From Megaleporinus macrocephalus (Eukaryota; Chordata; Actinopteri; Characiformes; Anostomidae): a stretch of DNA of 64,000 nucleotides. The position numbers and the translations under genes were made by a program. Positions 1-12,700 of this stretch are shown here, one piece after another; the stretch's first letter is position 1; every line of letters begins with the position of its first letter. The stretch is from assembly GCA_021613375.1 (NCBI GenBank), contig CM038711.1, forward strand, positions 22,736,223 to 22,800,222, read 5' to 3'. The notes beneath the pieces are model-generated. The model made no database searches and was not told where the DNA came from. It saw only the letters and a list, made by a program, of their open reading frames with translations.

Positions 1-3000
1 ACATGTGGGCTAGTTAGCTTTCCTCAGAAATTGTCCTTGCTTCATAGGTGATAGCATCTGGCTGAAGAGAAGTAAGACGAGCAGAGCCGCAACGGCACTC
101 TCAAAACAGCTTAATCATGTATCCTGTGGTTACTGTGGTGGTCTCGAACTGGCAGGTTTAACAGATGAGCTACAGCCTGTAATACTGACTCTGCCTGTTA
201 AACTGAGAGCAGACGTTGTTGCGTTACGCTCACTCAACCTGTGAGTGTCCTTATTGAGAATTCTCATTAAAGTATGAATCAAGTGAAATCAAACATCCAA
301 AGAAGTGGGTACTGTTAGATTTTGATTCTGAAACGTTCTGAGAACTTTCTTTCAGTATGGTTTTAATTTCTTTAAACCGTGTGCTGCTTCACTTAGTCTA
401 TATATGAAAAAGTCTGGGCTGCTTTTTGAATTGCATACAGTACAGGACACCAGCCTTAAGGGCAGAGTAACTAAACAGCCCTCTTGGTTCTGAACGCTTG
501 GAAAATATGATCACGGTTTTTGATATGTGAGACACATGAAAACATTGGTAATGAAACGTCAGTCAGGAAAAAGTATACAATAACAGTATAGGATATGGGC
601 CCTTTAAACGTGCTTTTTCATTCTGAACCGCTCACCCAATTAACTCAAGGCCTCTTTCCATTTATGTGTAGTTTATTATAGCTTTATTTGTTGTGTGTGC
701 GTGTGGGTCCAGTTGGTTCAGGACTCAGTCTGGCACAGAGACAGCCTGCCCTAATGAGTCAGAGATGTCGCTGTGTAAATGTGTCTTTTAAACAGGGTCA
801 GGGTGGGACTTTTCAGACTGGGAATTACATGATGTATATCGGCCTGTCCCAAATTCCACACACGCACAGCACTGCGGAAAATGTCCATTTTTGAAAATCT
901 GCACATTTTAATCATCTTTCTTGCTCTTGTTTATTGTTTGTGCTAAGCAACGTGGCTCTCCAGGGATAAAATAACTGCCCAAAAGCGTTGCCTTAATTCT
1001 GTTATGCTGTTTTTCAGAGTTTATAATTCTGTTTTTGGTGTGTACTAAAAAAGATTTACATGATTCAGTTTTACCAGAAATTTTCCCGACTGTACATCTG
1101 TATTCGCCCAATGTCTTAAACTGTTAAAGCTCCTGTGTCTTTAGGCCCCGCCTTCTCATGACTCTAGTGTGCTCTGATTGGTCAGGTCGTCCTGTGTTCT
1201 GACCTGGAGGTGTAAGCTTTCATAATAGGTCCTCTTTTTTATTGTGACATCGCTGATAGAAAAACCAAAATATTGTCACTACAAAGAAAAACATGCATCT
1301 CCATATTTTCATATTTTTGATTTCTGCCGATGCTGTTTACACTCCATGATGGATCAACCAATAGAAATGCTGCAAAATAAATTGGGAAAAAATTGGTTCC
1401 AGACTTAAATTAGAAGTACTGACAGTTTTTAGCTGCTCCTGTAAAACAATGGAGTAGTTTCAGGTTAGCACGCGTACACAGCACACATGTACCGCATGAA
1501 GGACTCTAGAAGGTTTAGGACTAAGCACTGACGGTCACCACTATGTTCTCACAACGTTGTCAAATAACGTTCTTACAACTTTCTATTGAATTACATTTCT
1601 ACATTGTAATAACGTAGGGGGCACCAAAACAGTCTGTCACTACGCAAGTCTTTACAGGGCATTAATTCTCACCCTGCGAACACAGTCACCTTGTGATAAC
1701 AGATTGTTTTGGTGCCCACAACGTTGTCGCAGCCTTGAAATTCTTCAGAAAAGTGTTAAAACATTTGTCAGTACGTAGTCACAACATCCAAAAACCGTTC
1801 CATTATATCTGAATTTGGCCGAGTTGCCAGCAGGTGGTATGTAGTAGTGATGAACAGCCTTGTTCAGACGATGTAAAAACACCTCTGTAAGAAAGCAGTC
1901 AGTGCTGTGACAACGTTATGTTTGTTGGGCAGTTTTCGGCCCCAAAACACTGCCGGCCCATCAGAAACCCCCTCTCCCTCTCGAATAGCCACTCCAGGAT
2001 TGATCTGGATTAGGTTACATGATAAGATGAGCCTCCAGCTCAGAAGAAAACAAAATCAGTGTGAGGAGATATAGTGGTGATGAGGGCGAAGTCGGGTGAA
2101 AGAGAAGTCGCATTTCAGAGCAGTGAGCTAACATGGCCCACTTCACCACTGAGGCCCAACACTGAGGACATTGAACATGTTTTTTGACGTTTTGACGATA
2201 CCTCTCTTCCTTTGGGGCTTTCCCAACTGACATCATCTTGTTTGGGGTGGCAGATGGTGTTTGGGCTTCGGGGTGGAATCCCCCTCACATCTAGTTCTTC
2301 AGCCCGTCCACTGGAAGCCTTTTGTGTGACTTGAATCGACCTGTAGTCACGCTGAGGGACCGGACTGAGGTCGGCCTGTTGTGATGTTTGTGTGACCCAT
2401 CCTGCCCACAGTAGGCCTGCAGTAACATCTCCCTCCACTGACCCGCCGGGGCCAGATAGCGGTGCGTATTTCCGCTACTGAAGACATTCGCGTCTGAATT
2501 TTTGGCCTGACTTTGCCAGCAGCTTCATAACCGCAGCAAATGAACGGAAGAAATTAGTAATGCAGCGCGTGGGAGTCTGCGGCGGGACAGTGGGGTCTGA
2601 GAGAGAGAGAGAGGCGCGCGCGAGCGTGTCTGTGGCCGTGAATGGAGCATGTATTCTTATTTTGAATGAAAGGAAGACCTGACCATTTTTAAACTGTGGG
2701 ACTTTTGGCGGATCTACATAAGTATTTATTTTTATTACTACTACTACTATTTATTCCTTAATTGATAACTTGGATGTGGTCGATGTGTCTGCGGGGGGGC
2801 GGGAGGTAGTTGGGGGGAGGTTGTGTTGGCAGGACAACAGTAATACAGAAGTCAAAGGAAATATCACACAGTTATAGAAGGGTGTAAGTGTGGGTGAAGA
2901 TGAGTGAAGATGTGATCATGTGTGTTTTTTGTAACAACCACGAGGTGATGGAAAATATGCTTAATACCGAAGGTGGTAATATATAAAGTAATGTAGCTAA

Positions 3001-5443
3001 AAGGATACAGTGCCTGTCCTCAAAAAATACAGTTAAATTTATTACATATAAACATCTACAGGTTTTCTTATTAAACAATTATTTAGTTATATAGTCATGT
3101 TAAATACTTACAAAATAGTAATGAAAATAAAGTAATATATGTAAAATATCCATGACATATTTTCTTAAGACTTATAAAAACCTCTAAATAAAAATAACAA
3201 TGAAGTATCAGCAGTATTTGAACTTCATGTTAAAAAATAGTATATATATAATTTATTTACTACAAAACCATTTATTATGTGCATTAAGTAAAAGTTATCA
3301 GAACTTCTCTGTAGTTAGCAAAACGGGGAAAAGTCACCCTTTGTGACACATTTCTCTCTCTTATATTTTTCTAAATGTGATCATTCATTCACATTTTACC
3401 TTAAGCCTGATCTTAAATCTGCTTGTATTTTGTTTTGTCTTCTGCAGAAAAGGCAAAAATCAGGAAGACATGAGAGAAAGAGGGAGAAGTTAGTGGTCAG
3501 TGAGGTTATAGTGGGAGTAATGTTAATAATAATAAAGCTGAGCTGTTCTGGATAGACTTTCACTCAAAGTCCTATCTTCTATAGTCTCTCAAGGCCTTCA
3601 ACTCTAGAACCCAGTTTTTGATTCTATAATCACTGGTAGGTATGACCTGACCAATCAGTTACATTAACCATTTAGTCATCCTAAATTCAGAACTGGAAAC
3701 TGAATTTAATGTCCAGAGTTGAAGGTCTGTGAATATTTCATAGGCATAAGAAGTGCCACTATTTTAAAGCTTAAACCTGATTGACTGAGCAAATTTATAG
3801 GTCAGTATGGCATAGTAGCCAAAATTCCTTGTATCAGTATGTATCATTACTAGTATATGCAATGTGATAGTTACTTTGTTGTGATAAATTCCATCACAAT
3901 ATGTCACAATACGCTGATCTGAGCACATGGTGGATATCACTTTTTGAATTTTGCACTCCAGTTAATGGTGGCAAGATATCCCCAGGTTGTTTAACTCCTC
4001 CCTCAGTTCATTCCAGTCTAGAAGAAAAGTTTATAGTTCAGCATTAAACTTCATTCCTTCACTCCAGTGGTAGAAAGCATTGCCATTGTTAACACTTTTT
4101 TTGCTTCTATTTATATCACGTCTTTTGTTTGCTGCCAATTGTGGATTCCTGCCAAGAGTATACAGCAGAGGCCATCAAGGTTGCTTGCCAAGAACTTCAG
4201 TGGTTGTTGTGTTTATCCTTTCTTTTGTTGAATATCTGTCCTTCAGTGATCTAACCAGCACCAGGACCTTTAACATGATTCACATGAGGTGAAATATGAC
4301 ATTGGATCGAGCTACTTCTTCATCTTCACATGTTTGACTGGTTCCACTTGATGCTATAGTCACTCACTGTCACCCCTTGAGGTATAAAGTGGTATAACAA
4401 GACAGGACGGGCTTTAACATGTATCAGTGTTCAATATTTTATGTCATATAGCTCACACCTAAACACAACATGGTTTAGCCAGTTACACAGGATATGAAAT
4501 ATTTGCAGGAAGACCCTGAAACATATTTCAAATGTTAATTTTGACTCAACAACAGGCTAGTTTGGTTTAATATAAACATTTATTTAGTATTTATTTGAGA
4601 AAGTAAAAGCAGCAAAAAAATCTAATTACAGAGGTGGTTTAGCATCAAAAGCAGAAGCGATGGAAATACCCCACAAATATAGAAACGTACGTGAGAGTGA
4701 GAAAGTGTGTGTATGTGTTTGTATGCATCTTTTTGGGGGCTTTCTTGCAACCAACGTGTAAAAAGTAAACGTCAGATATATTTCCATTGTATTTCTCTTG
4801 ATTAATGTTAAGGTTAGGTACCATTTAGCCGCACAAATACAGAAAGCACAGGAAATATCACACAAAGACAGGAACTAGTGTGTGGTAGTGTGTGTCCTCA
4901 TATAGTGAGGGTAAACCAGCATTCATACACTTTTGTTTTTGTTATTTAATATATATTTTCAAGTGCTTGTATCCACTTCAATCCGTTTTACACACATAAT
5001 GTCCTTTCACTTTATACTGACAAATAAGAACAAAAAGTTCTGTATTCTTTAGCACAAACAAAGATATATCAAAAACACATTGAGGTGGATAGGACATCAC
5101 ATGCCACAAAGGCTTTGTGAATGGAGTGATGTAATATTTAAGAATTTAATCTCATTCAACAGTCGTGAAACAGAATCTTAGGAGAAGAAAGATGTCAAAA
5201 GACAATGATCCTAAACATGGCAAAATAACCGCAGTGAACCACAATACTGCAAAAAGCTTGTAACTAATCATTGTGGATGTTTTGAAATCAATTTCCTTCT
5301 TAAATATATTGTCACTGTCCAAAAACAGTGTCTCCAAAAAAGTAACTTTACAGGAGAGTCTCAACTTTTAATACAAATTAACTTAAATACATTTTATTCC
5401 AGGTAGTTTTTTATAATGATTTTTTCATGCATTGTAAAGAGCA
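1..5443. other. Intergenic / upstream sequence, no supported gene
   Basis: I see no exon with splice sites and a recognisable protein here. All open frames are short and low in complexity or AT-rich. There are two small inverted repeats (1619-1637 with 1699-1717, and 3595-3608 with 3712-3725), and a GC-richer patch at about 2400-2640 with a short GA run followed by a CG run. That patch could be a distal promoter, but nothing proves it. Around 5190-5240 a short stretch resembles the DNDPKH segment of Tc1 transposases, too decayed to annotate firmly. Confidence 0.6.
1619..1717. repeat. Inverted repeat, 19-bp arms
   Basis: The arm GGGCACCAAAACAGTCTGT at 1619-1637 is matched, in reverse complement with one mismatch, by 1699-1717, with a spacer of about 60 bp. 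ACAACGTTGT-like words flank it at about 1552 and 1719. This looks like a small foldback or MITE remnant. No family is assigned. Confidence 0.5.
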
Positions 5444-5678
5444 GGGGCGGCACAGTGGTGTAGTGGTTAGCATTGCCACCTCACAGCAAGATGATCCAGG
5501 TTCAATTCCAGGCCATTCTGTGTGGATACTTTGGTTTATGCATGTTAGGTTGGCCATAGGTGTGAGTGTGTGTTTGCCATGCAAGCCGTCTATGGTGTAC
5601 CCCCCTCACCCCCGGGACCCTGACTTGCGAGATAAAGCAGAAGATGATGGATGTAACATTAAAAAAACAAAAAACTGA
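5444..5678 (+). mobile_element. tRNA-derived SINE
   Basis: The element starts GGCGGCACAGTGGTGTAGTGG, the typical head of common fish tRNA-derived SINEs. An A-box-like word (GTAGTGGTTAGC) lies at about 5460-5471 and a good B box (GGTTCAATTCC) at 5499-5509, the spacing expected for an internal Pol III promoter. A diverged body follows, and it ends in an A-rich tail at about 5663-5678. The chance open frame across it is not a gene. Confidence 0.8.
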
Positions 5679-5679
5679 G

Positions 5680-6600
5680 ACATGCTTTTTTTGGACAGTA
5701 TATCTTTTCTATATATGTTTATATTTCTAAATACATATATTTCTGTTAATATTTATTAATCAAAAGACTTTACGTGTGTAATGCATGCATCAATCAGCTA
5801 TAACATTTTGATCATCTACTTGTATCTACACTCTTTGCATATTTTTACCAGCTCCATTTACCATATTAGAGCAGTTTGTAGTTCTACACTTACAGAGTGT
5901 AGTCCATCTTTGTTAGCCCCCCACGCTGTTCATTGTAAGGACACTGATGTGCTGGTTCTGTGCTTAGTCCACTGGTCTTAGTTCACTTTGCTGAGCCTAG
6001 CCTTCTAAATAACATCATCCTCAAACTGTGAATCAAATATTGTACTCAGAAAATACCTGCTCTGTGGTGGTCCTGTGGGAGTCCTGACCATTAGAGAACA
6101 GGACGAAGGGGGCGTAAAAAAGTATGTGGGAAAACAGGTGGGCTACTTTCTGTAAGTGCACCTATATGGTAAGTGGAGTTGATTAAATGGGCAGATATTG
6201 TAGAAAACAAGGAGATGATGTTATGAGGTGATGTTATGTCTTAATATGTATATGTTACATCTAATCTGTGTAAAAACTGGAAATATATTAAATAACAAAA
6301 ACGTGTCTGAATAGATTTGCCCCTGAGGTGCAAAAAAATAGTCCCCCAAATGAGAAATGCTTCTCTAAATGCAGCTTGTGTTGAAAAGTGAAAAATGAAA
6401 AGACATTATTCAGTCACAGCAGTGCTGATAGCACACAGAGCCTGACTAACTAGTGTTTGGACATGTGTGTCTGCTGTGAATGTTAGGTGGTGGTGGTGCT
6501 CCATTTGACTGTAAGACCGATAAAACCCACAGATGTAGCAATTCAGATCCGGGCAGCCACGGGTTAAAAAAAATGTGTTCGAAAGTGAAAGTAAAGTGTC
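5680..6600. other. Intergenic, nothing recognised
   Basis: AT-rich sequence with only short open frames. I see no splice-flanked exon, RNA gene or named repeat. Confidence 0.5.
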
Positions 6601-6749
6601 ACGGTAAGTGGTGGCGCAGCACGGAGGAGGGCCTAGGGTCTTTAAGCTCAAGACCACTGTGAGCACAGAGGGTCATTGTGAGGAGGAGCGGCTCCAGGTG
6701 CTTCCACTGCGTCTTCTGAGTCTTCAGCCAAGCGTTTCCAACACGGGGT

Positions 6750-7150
6750 CTGCGCGTTCACAACCCTCTTCCACAAAAGCGCGGGCACGGTCACTCTTAC
6801 GGGCTACTGAGAAACACGCCGCGAAATCAGCGAAATCAGCGAAATCAGCGGAATCAGCGGAATCAGCGTGCTCGTCGAAACGAAGGTTTGTAGGATTGTT
6901 TTCTCGAGTAGCGCAGGTGTTCGCTGCTCGGTCACTTGCGCGGCTTCTTGGAGCTTTGCGCAAAAAACACTGCGCAGTTTCGGCGCGTTGGCTGCGCGTT
7001 CCTTCAGGAGCCGAGCTGTTCCAGGCCTAATGCACGCTTTTCCAGTCAGGAGCTGATGTTGTGTTTCATTTCGGTTCGCTCACATGTGCCCGCCATTGCG
7101 CAGCGCGCGAGCTCTCCACTGCACCTCTGTCTCTGCTGCAGAACTGTTGC
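6750..7150 (+). promoter_or_regulatory. CpG-rich block, candidate il34 promoter region
   Basis: CG dinucleotides are dense here, in contrast to the AT-rich surroundings. The block lies about 2.6 kb upstream of the il34 start codon and just upstream of a possible non-coding exon at 7287. It contains a short 9-bp tandem repeat. No TATA box is evident. A 140-residue open frame crosses the block but resembles nothing I know and has mirror frames on the other strand, as GC-rich DNA often does. The promoter role is inferred from position and composition. Confidence 0.4.
6822..6868. repeat. 9-bp tandem repeat (about 5 copies)
   Basis: About five copies of GAAATCAGC, drifting to GGAATCAGC, in the CpG-rich block. 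Each copy holds one CG at the junction between units. Confidence 0.75.
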
Positions 7151-7286
7151 AATAAAATGAATGTGCGCTCTTACTTTTCAACCCTTTCAGTCTTGCTAGA
7201 CCCTTTTGAGGTTTTTATATGTTCATTATTCAAGACGAAGGCAGGGCTATTATACTTTATATAACTGTTACGCGCTTCTCTTTCAG

Positions 7287-7379
7287 TTGAAACCGCCTGG
7301 CCATTAGAAGATTTACATCTGGACTTAAAAGCCCAAGAAAGACCAGATCCTGCCTTTTACAGGAAGAGGACGCTGGCTG
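7287..7379 (+). other. il34: Possible 5' non-coding exon of il34
   Basis: A pyrimidine-rich acceptor (cttctctttcag) ends at 7286 and a strong donor (gtaagt) starts at 7380, enclosing 93 bp. One frame is open throughout, but it has no ATG and no recognisable product. The position between a CpG-rich block and the il34 start exon fits an untranslated leader exon. Without transcript data it could equally be a chance pair of splice motifs. Confidence 0.35.
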
Positions 7380-9640
7380 GTAAGTTGGAGTGGAAAAATA
7401 ATTGTGTGGAAATGACTTTCAGCTGAAAACTGGACATCAAGTTTGTTTGGTGAGCTGCGCCAGTTAAGACAAACCCGGCTGTTCTAACAGTGTGTTTTGA
7501 GAACCAGGCGTCCTTCTGAGTACGTGCTTATTATTATATTATTATTATATTATTATATATTATATATTATATTATTATAAAATTATATATTATTATACCA
7601 CCTATTTATATCTGATACTGACAAATTCCCTCTGTTAAACAACCAAGCGGTTAGTAATGCTTCACTATGGATACACGTTGCTGAATCTAGCCTTGTAAAT
7701 TACATGCTCAAGCTTCCCATCATATATTGTACTAACCAAAAGTAAGAAATACATATATCTCAACATGAGTCAGCTATTCCGTACAGCTTTTTCTTTTTAT
7801 TTAACCTTTTTAACACGCTGAACTTTGAGCAGTGTTTTATTGGTCAGCACAATTAAATAGTATTTTATGTAAACAAGTAAAATCAAAGTGCTAAAGTTTA
7901 TTTAAGCATTCTCATGATAGTTTAGGCTTTTTTGGATCATACCGATCGTACCATATTGAAACGAAGCAACCCTAGTTGTACCCTACTATTTTAAAAGTTT
8001 TATTATGTTTTTATTGTTAATTTAGTACAGATCCAGCTTAATATTGCCAGTTATTTCCTCATAAGCTGATTTAAGCGATATCCTGATTAGTCCTGATAAT
8101 GGTAAGATCTTCTCACAAGGAAATTTCAGCTATCAAAGTGTCACCTACAAATTTCAGTTCTGGTAGAATCTTCTGACTTTCAGATTTTTTGCTATTTAGT
8201 CTATCAAACTTTGCTAGTAGTTGAATGGTGTTTTATGGTAAGGTATAAAATGTGCTATGGTAGGGCATTTCATCAAAGGTTAGACAGAGTTTAGTCAGTG
8301 GGACTGGCCATCAGAAGGGGATTTTAGCCTTGGAGTTGGATCTGCCTCCAGAAAACTTGCCTATGGTGGTAGCCTATGATGGGATGGCATGGTCTTTGGG
8401 AAGAATTTTTATGTTTCCTTTTGAATGACAGAGAGAGAGAGAATGAGAGAGAGTGGGTGGGGGAAAAACATCTGGACTTGCTTTAGACTGCTGACCTTGG
8501 ATGCATATTATCCTGGATAGTGCACCATCTCCAGGAGCGGAAACAACAAGATCCAGTAAAGCGAATCTGACATCAACACCTGATGGTTTTTAGTCAAGAA
8601 ATATGGTCAGTTTATTTGGTTTCTCATGCTGTGCATTTATACCTCAGCAGTATCTGTGATTCATCTCACTTCATGTTCAAAATAAAAAGCTCCAGAATAG
8701 TAACTTTGCAGGAAAAGGGACCAACACTTTCTTAACTTATAATGTACTTATAATGTAATGTGTTAATGTAAAGAGATTATATTCTCATTTGGGACTATTT
8801 CGATTGGCCAACATGAAGAGTTTACACAGTGTCAAGGGCAACAGCAGTGTACAAATAATGTAGATAAAAAAAATTTAAAAAAAAAAGGTAAACATTTTTG
8901 GGCAGTGGCTGTATGTATGAACCTCTTTGACCATGGGTCCCATCATGGGTCCAGACCTCATACCTACAGCATCATAATAACTTATTTGCATTGATTTCCG
9001 TTCTTTGGAATGATACAGCAACCACTTTGGGTTCCTTAAAGTTTTATTCACTGAATATCTCTCGAAAGAATCATTTTAGAATATGAGATGTATATTAGAT
9101 GAACTATTTTACAGTTCAGAGAACCTCCATATAGGTTTCTCTACCGATCACCTTTATTATACATTCACCTGATTATTTGATCTGACCTTGCAGTTATATT
9201 CCACAGTTGATAGTTTTCACAGTCATATATATTAATGTCGCAACAAACTGAATTTGAACTGCAAACTAAGTGGATTTTCATGAGTTAGGTTAAGGTAAAT
9301 ACAGGTAATTGACAGAGACAGTCGAGAGCTACTAAATACTGACAGCGCTGAAGCAAGATTGCACTTCAGTGCAGTGAGCATGAAGTTGTTTATCACAGTT
9401 ATTTAAGTGGAAGGTGATTGGCTAATTGCATAATTGTGGCAGGCCCTGTAGTTACTGTATAATAAGCCTGAGCATATGGACTTAAGATCTTGAGGAGAGA
9501 AGGAACCCCTAAAGCAGTATGATGATGATGTGCTGTGCACATGTGGACATTGCCTGACCTTGTGTCTACCTCTTAAGGTTGAACGTACAAGAGGCCTCAT
9601 CTGATTTCTGGAACAGTCTGTCTGGATTCCTCTGCAGCAC
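7380..9640. other. Non-coding stretch upstream of il34 start exon
   Basis: A TAT/TATT-rich tract lies at about 7529-7590, GA runs at about 8428-8456, and an A-rich run at about 8866-8886. No exon is recognised. If the 7287 exon is real, this is the first intron of il34. Confidence 0.45.
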
Positions 9641-9667
9641 AGAGTTCAGAACCTCAGCAGAAGAAAC

Positions 9668-9701
9668 ATGGATCGCTGTTGGCTCCTCAGGGGACTTTTG
9701 G
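9668..9701 (+). CDS. il34: il34 coding exon 1 (signal peptide start)
   Basis: Encodes residues 1-11 and the first base of codon 12. The ATG context is AAACATGG. The exon probably begins at 9641, after a cctctgcag acceptor, and ends at a gtaagt donor (phase 1). This ATG opens a hydrophobic leader that continues directly in exon 2. Confidence 0.88.
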
Positions 9702-12700
9702 GTAAGTGGGACCCTGGGGTTGGGAAGAGTTAAGCATTAGGAGGGGTCGCATGAAGATAACCTGTTTGTCTAGTTGTAACTGTGTGAGAATGAGCTGAGC
9801 TGAAAGAGACATCCTCCCCCCTTAGCAGATACCTGTAGCTCTGCTGTTACGCCTTGGAACTGAATTAGAAGTAAACAGTAAACAGTAGCATAACGAAATG
9901 GTTAGTAGAAGAAGATAGAGTACTTCTTAACTGACACAAGTGGGCCTTTCGAGTTTGTTCACATGGAGTCCATCCACAAGCTGAAGGCTCGTATTAGTGA
10001 AGGAGGAAGCTCAGAGCTCCCGAGTGATGCAAGTTAGCTTTTGTTGTTTACGCAGTCGCGCATTTGGCCAACTTTCGTGTCTGTGTTCTTGATATGCTTG
10101 AATGTTTTAGATTGTGTGCGTATGAACCTTCTGTGCGCAAGAGATCCTGCTTCTGTAGAACTGCTTTAATCTCACCACTTCCTGTACTGAAGAGATGGAG
10201 AGATGTCGAATGTAAGCGAAAGGGCAGCGAGAAGGAGAGAAATAGGGCAAGCAAGGGGAGGTAACGAGTTCAGGGAGAAATGTGTGGGGGTTGAGTGGTC
10301 CGGGCCGTATATAGACTGGGGTCCTGCGGCCGAACAAATTCCTGCAGACCTCTGAAGTGTTTTGCATGAGCTCTGGGACTTTGCTGACTGTCCGTCTCTC
10401 TGCAACCATCCGAATTGCAGCTCTACCGCAGGGGCCAACCACACGACAACGAACAGCAGAGTGACATCCAGCTGCAGTTTCTCTCTCCCTCTTTTCCCCT
10501 TTCTCTCTCTCTCTCTCTCTCTCCCCCCCTCAGACTCTGTCTACATCTCTCTTTCTGTTGTAGCCCTGGGCTTTGCAGTCACAATCATTTATCATTAACT
10601 ATCAGAACATCTCTGTTAAAATAGATGCAGGCTCTTATCCCCACAGCCTGAACCCTTCCGCCCTCAGCAGAGTCTCCCTGAGAAAAACTTTCTGTAAGCC
10701 CTCTTCGACCACCTTATGCAACGCACCTCTGACCACACGTGAATTACAGTGTGGCAATGTAGCAGAGGTTATTGTGTTGTGGCATTACGGCTTGTAAGTG
10801 TTTATTCGAGGTTTGATGTATTTTTGGAGTTGTTTTCCTTATTGCGGGAGGAGATGCGATATCTAGACTTTGGAAGGGATTTAGAGGAAATAGAATATTA
10901 TGGTCATTTTTCTGAGTGCATAATATGTACTTGGCAACTGTGTGTGCTTTTGTCTTATGCTGAAATAGATCATTTTTTTCCTTGTCAGACCAGCAGTGGT
11001 TTTGTGGTTTTGATTTTAACTCAGTGAGACAGCGCCTCTCTTTCACACTCTACACTTCATCTACTGTGACAACAGAGTCACTGGGCCTTTAAAGAGATAG
11101 TACACCTGAATTTACTGCTCTGGCTTTTCTACTTCATTGCCTTCATCTGAAGTTGTGATAGCCTCTGCCTGCTTCCTGCAGAAAGTGAAGTAACTACAAA
11201 CTTTCTACTGTATCAGTAGGAATGAGATGCGTGTCTTTTGTTGTTGTTTTTGTTATTACGTTGTGTGACAAGAGACAACTGTAGCATAGACTCAGTTTGC
11301 CCAGGGAGAGGCCTACAATAAATTCAGTTTTACTCACTCTTCTATTACTCGATCTCCAGCTGAATTAGTCATCTGCTGGCTGCGAGCCAAGGCCTAGCAA
11401 GGATTAAAGGATATTCTATGACTGGTTTAAGATAAACTGAATGTGTGCCAGCTTGGGGAGTTGAATTCCCACATGTTTCTCATTATCTTGTGTAAAGTGT
11501 AAATTCCTACTGGGGCTAGTAGTGCTCATTTAGTTCCACTGTGTTTATGCAGCGTTCTGGTATCTCTGGTATCTTTCTTGATAGGTCTTATGTGGATATT
11601 ACCAGTGTGGGTGGATGGTACGACAGATAGATGCAGAGCTCTGCGGACTATTAAGGACCAGCTGAACTCCACCTTGAGGAGACGTTACCTGGTAAAACAA
11701 AAAGCACCTAACATATTGATATATGCCACCAGTGTTATAAGAAAACTTTGTGTCTTCATAATCATAACCATTTCTTTTGGTTCATTGTTGACCAACTGCC
11801 ATTCCGTACAATGTGAAGGGTAGCTGGTGTAACAAAACTAGAAGAGTTTTTTGTATTATCATACACTCTTAGCAAAAAAAAGGCTTGTTATTATAGGCTT
11901 GTTATTTGTTATTATAGCAGACCCCTATTTGGTGCTATATAGACACAATTTTTAAAAAGCACTACATACAACAGGCGTTCCACATCAAATGGTTCTTTGA
12001 GTTCTGTATCAGCGCTGTCTAAAGAAAAACAAGTATCGTAAACTAAATGGCTTTACAGAGAGGACAAAAATGGTCTTTACTTTCAGTGTAACTCAAAGAA
12101 ACCAGAATGCTATTTCGGAGCATTTCTATTGGTCCATTCATCATTAAAACAATGTAAACTGCAGCTGCTGTATTCAAATGATGTGGAAAAAGAAATGCTT
12201 TTATATAAAAACATTGCCTTTACTAAAGAACTCTTGAAGAACCATTTTTATGGGCTTAGGGAACAAAACGTGGTGAAATGTGCTGAAATTGAAATCAATT
12301 AAAAATGTGCATTTTTACATTTTTAGAAGCATAACTTCCCGATAAACTACACCATCCAAGTGCGTTACGAGGAGGTCTTCAGACTGCACAACATCAGCAG
12401 GCTGGTGAGCTACTGTCCCACTGATCCTATCCCCGAACTCTGACTCACTGATCCACTATGCCTTAATCCCACGCGTTCGACCATATCCTCCCACACTCAT
12501 TTTAATCCTGTTTTCTATTAATCACTGTTTTGCTCTTTAGCTACTATTTAATCATTCTTTTACCCATTCTTGCTTTTCACATTCTGTCCACTGTCTCATC
12601 TCCTCTCATGCTTCTTCCTTCACTCCCTCTCTGTACCAGAGGAACGAAGAAGATGTGGAACCGGCACATCTGGAGCATCTGTGGCTCAAGGTGGCTTTGG

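Noticed and set aside
2115..2438. 107-residue minus-strand open frame
   Set aside because: No recognisable motif, no convincing splice context, and overlapping frames on the same strand. Treated as chance.
5190..5240. DNDPKH-like stretch suggesting a Tc1 transposase piece
   Set aside because: Only about a dozen residues resemble the family, and no other transposase block is found nearby.
6608..7030. 140-residue open frame in the CpG-rich block
   Set aside because: Unrecognised, Arg/Ala/Ser-rich composition typical of GC-rich DNA, with mirror frames on the opposite strand. Partly made of the 9-bp tandem repeat.
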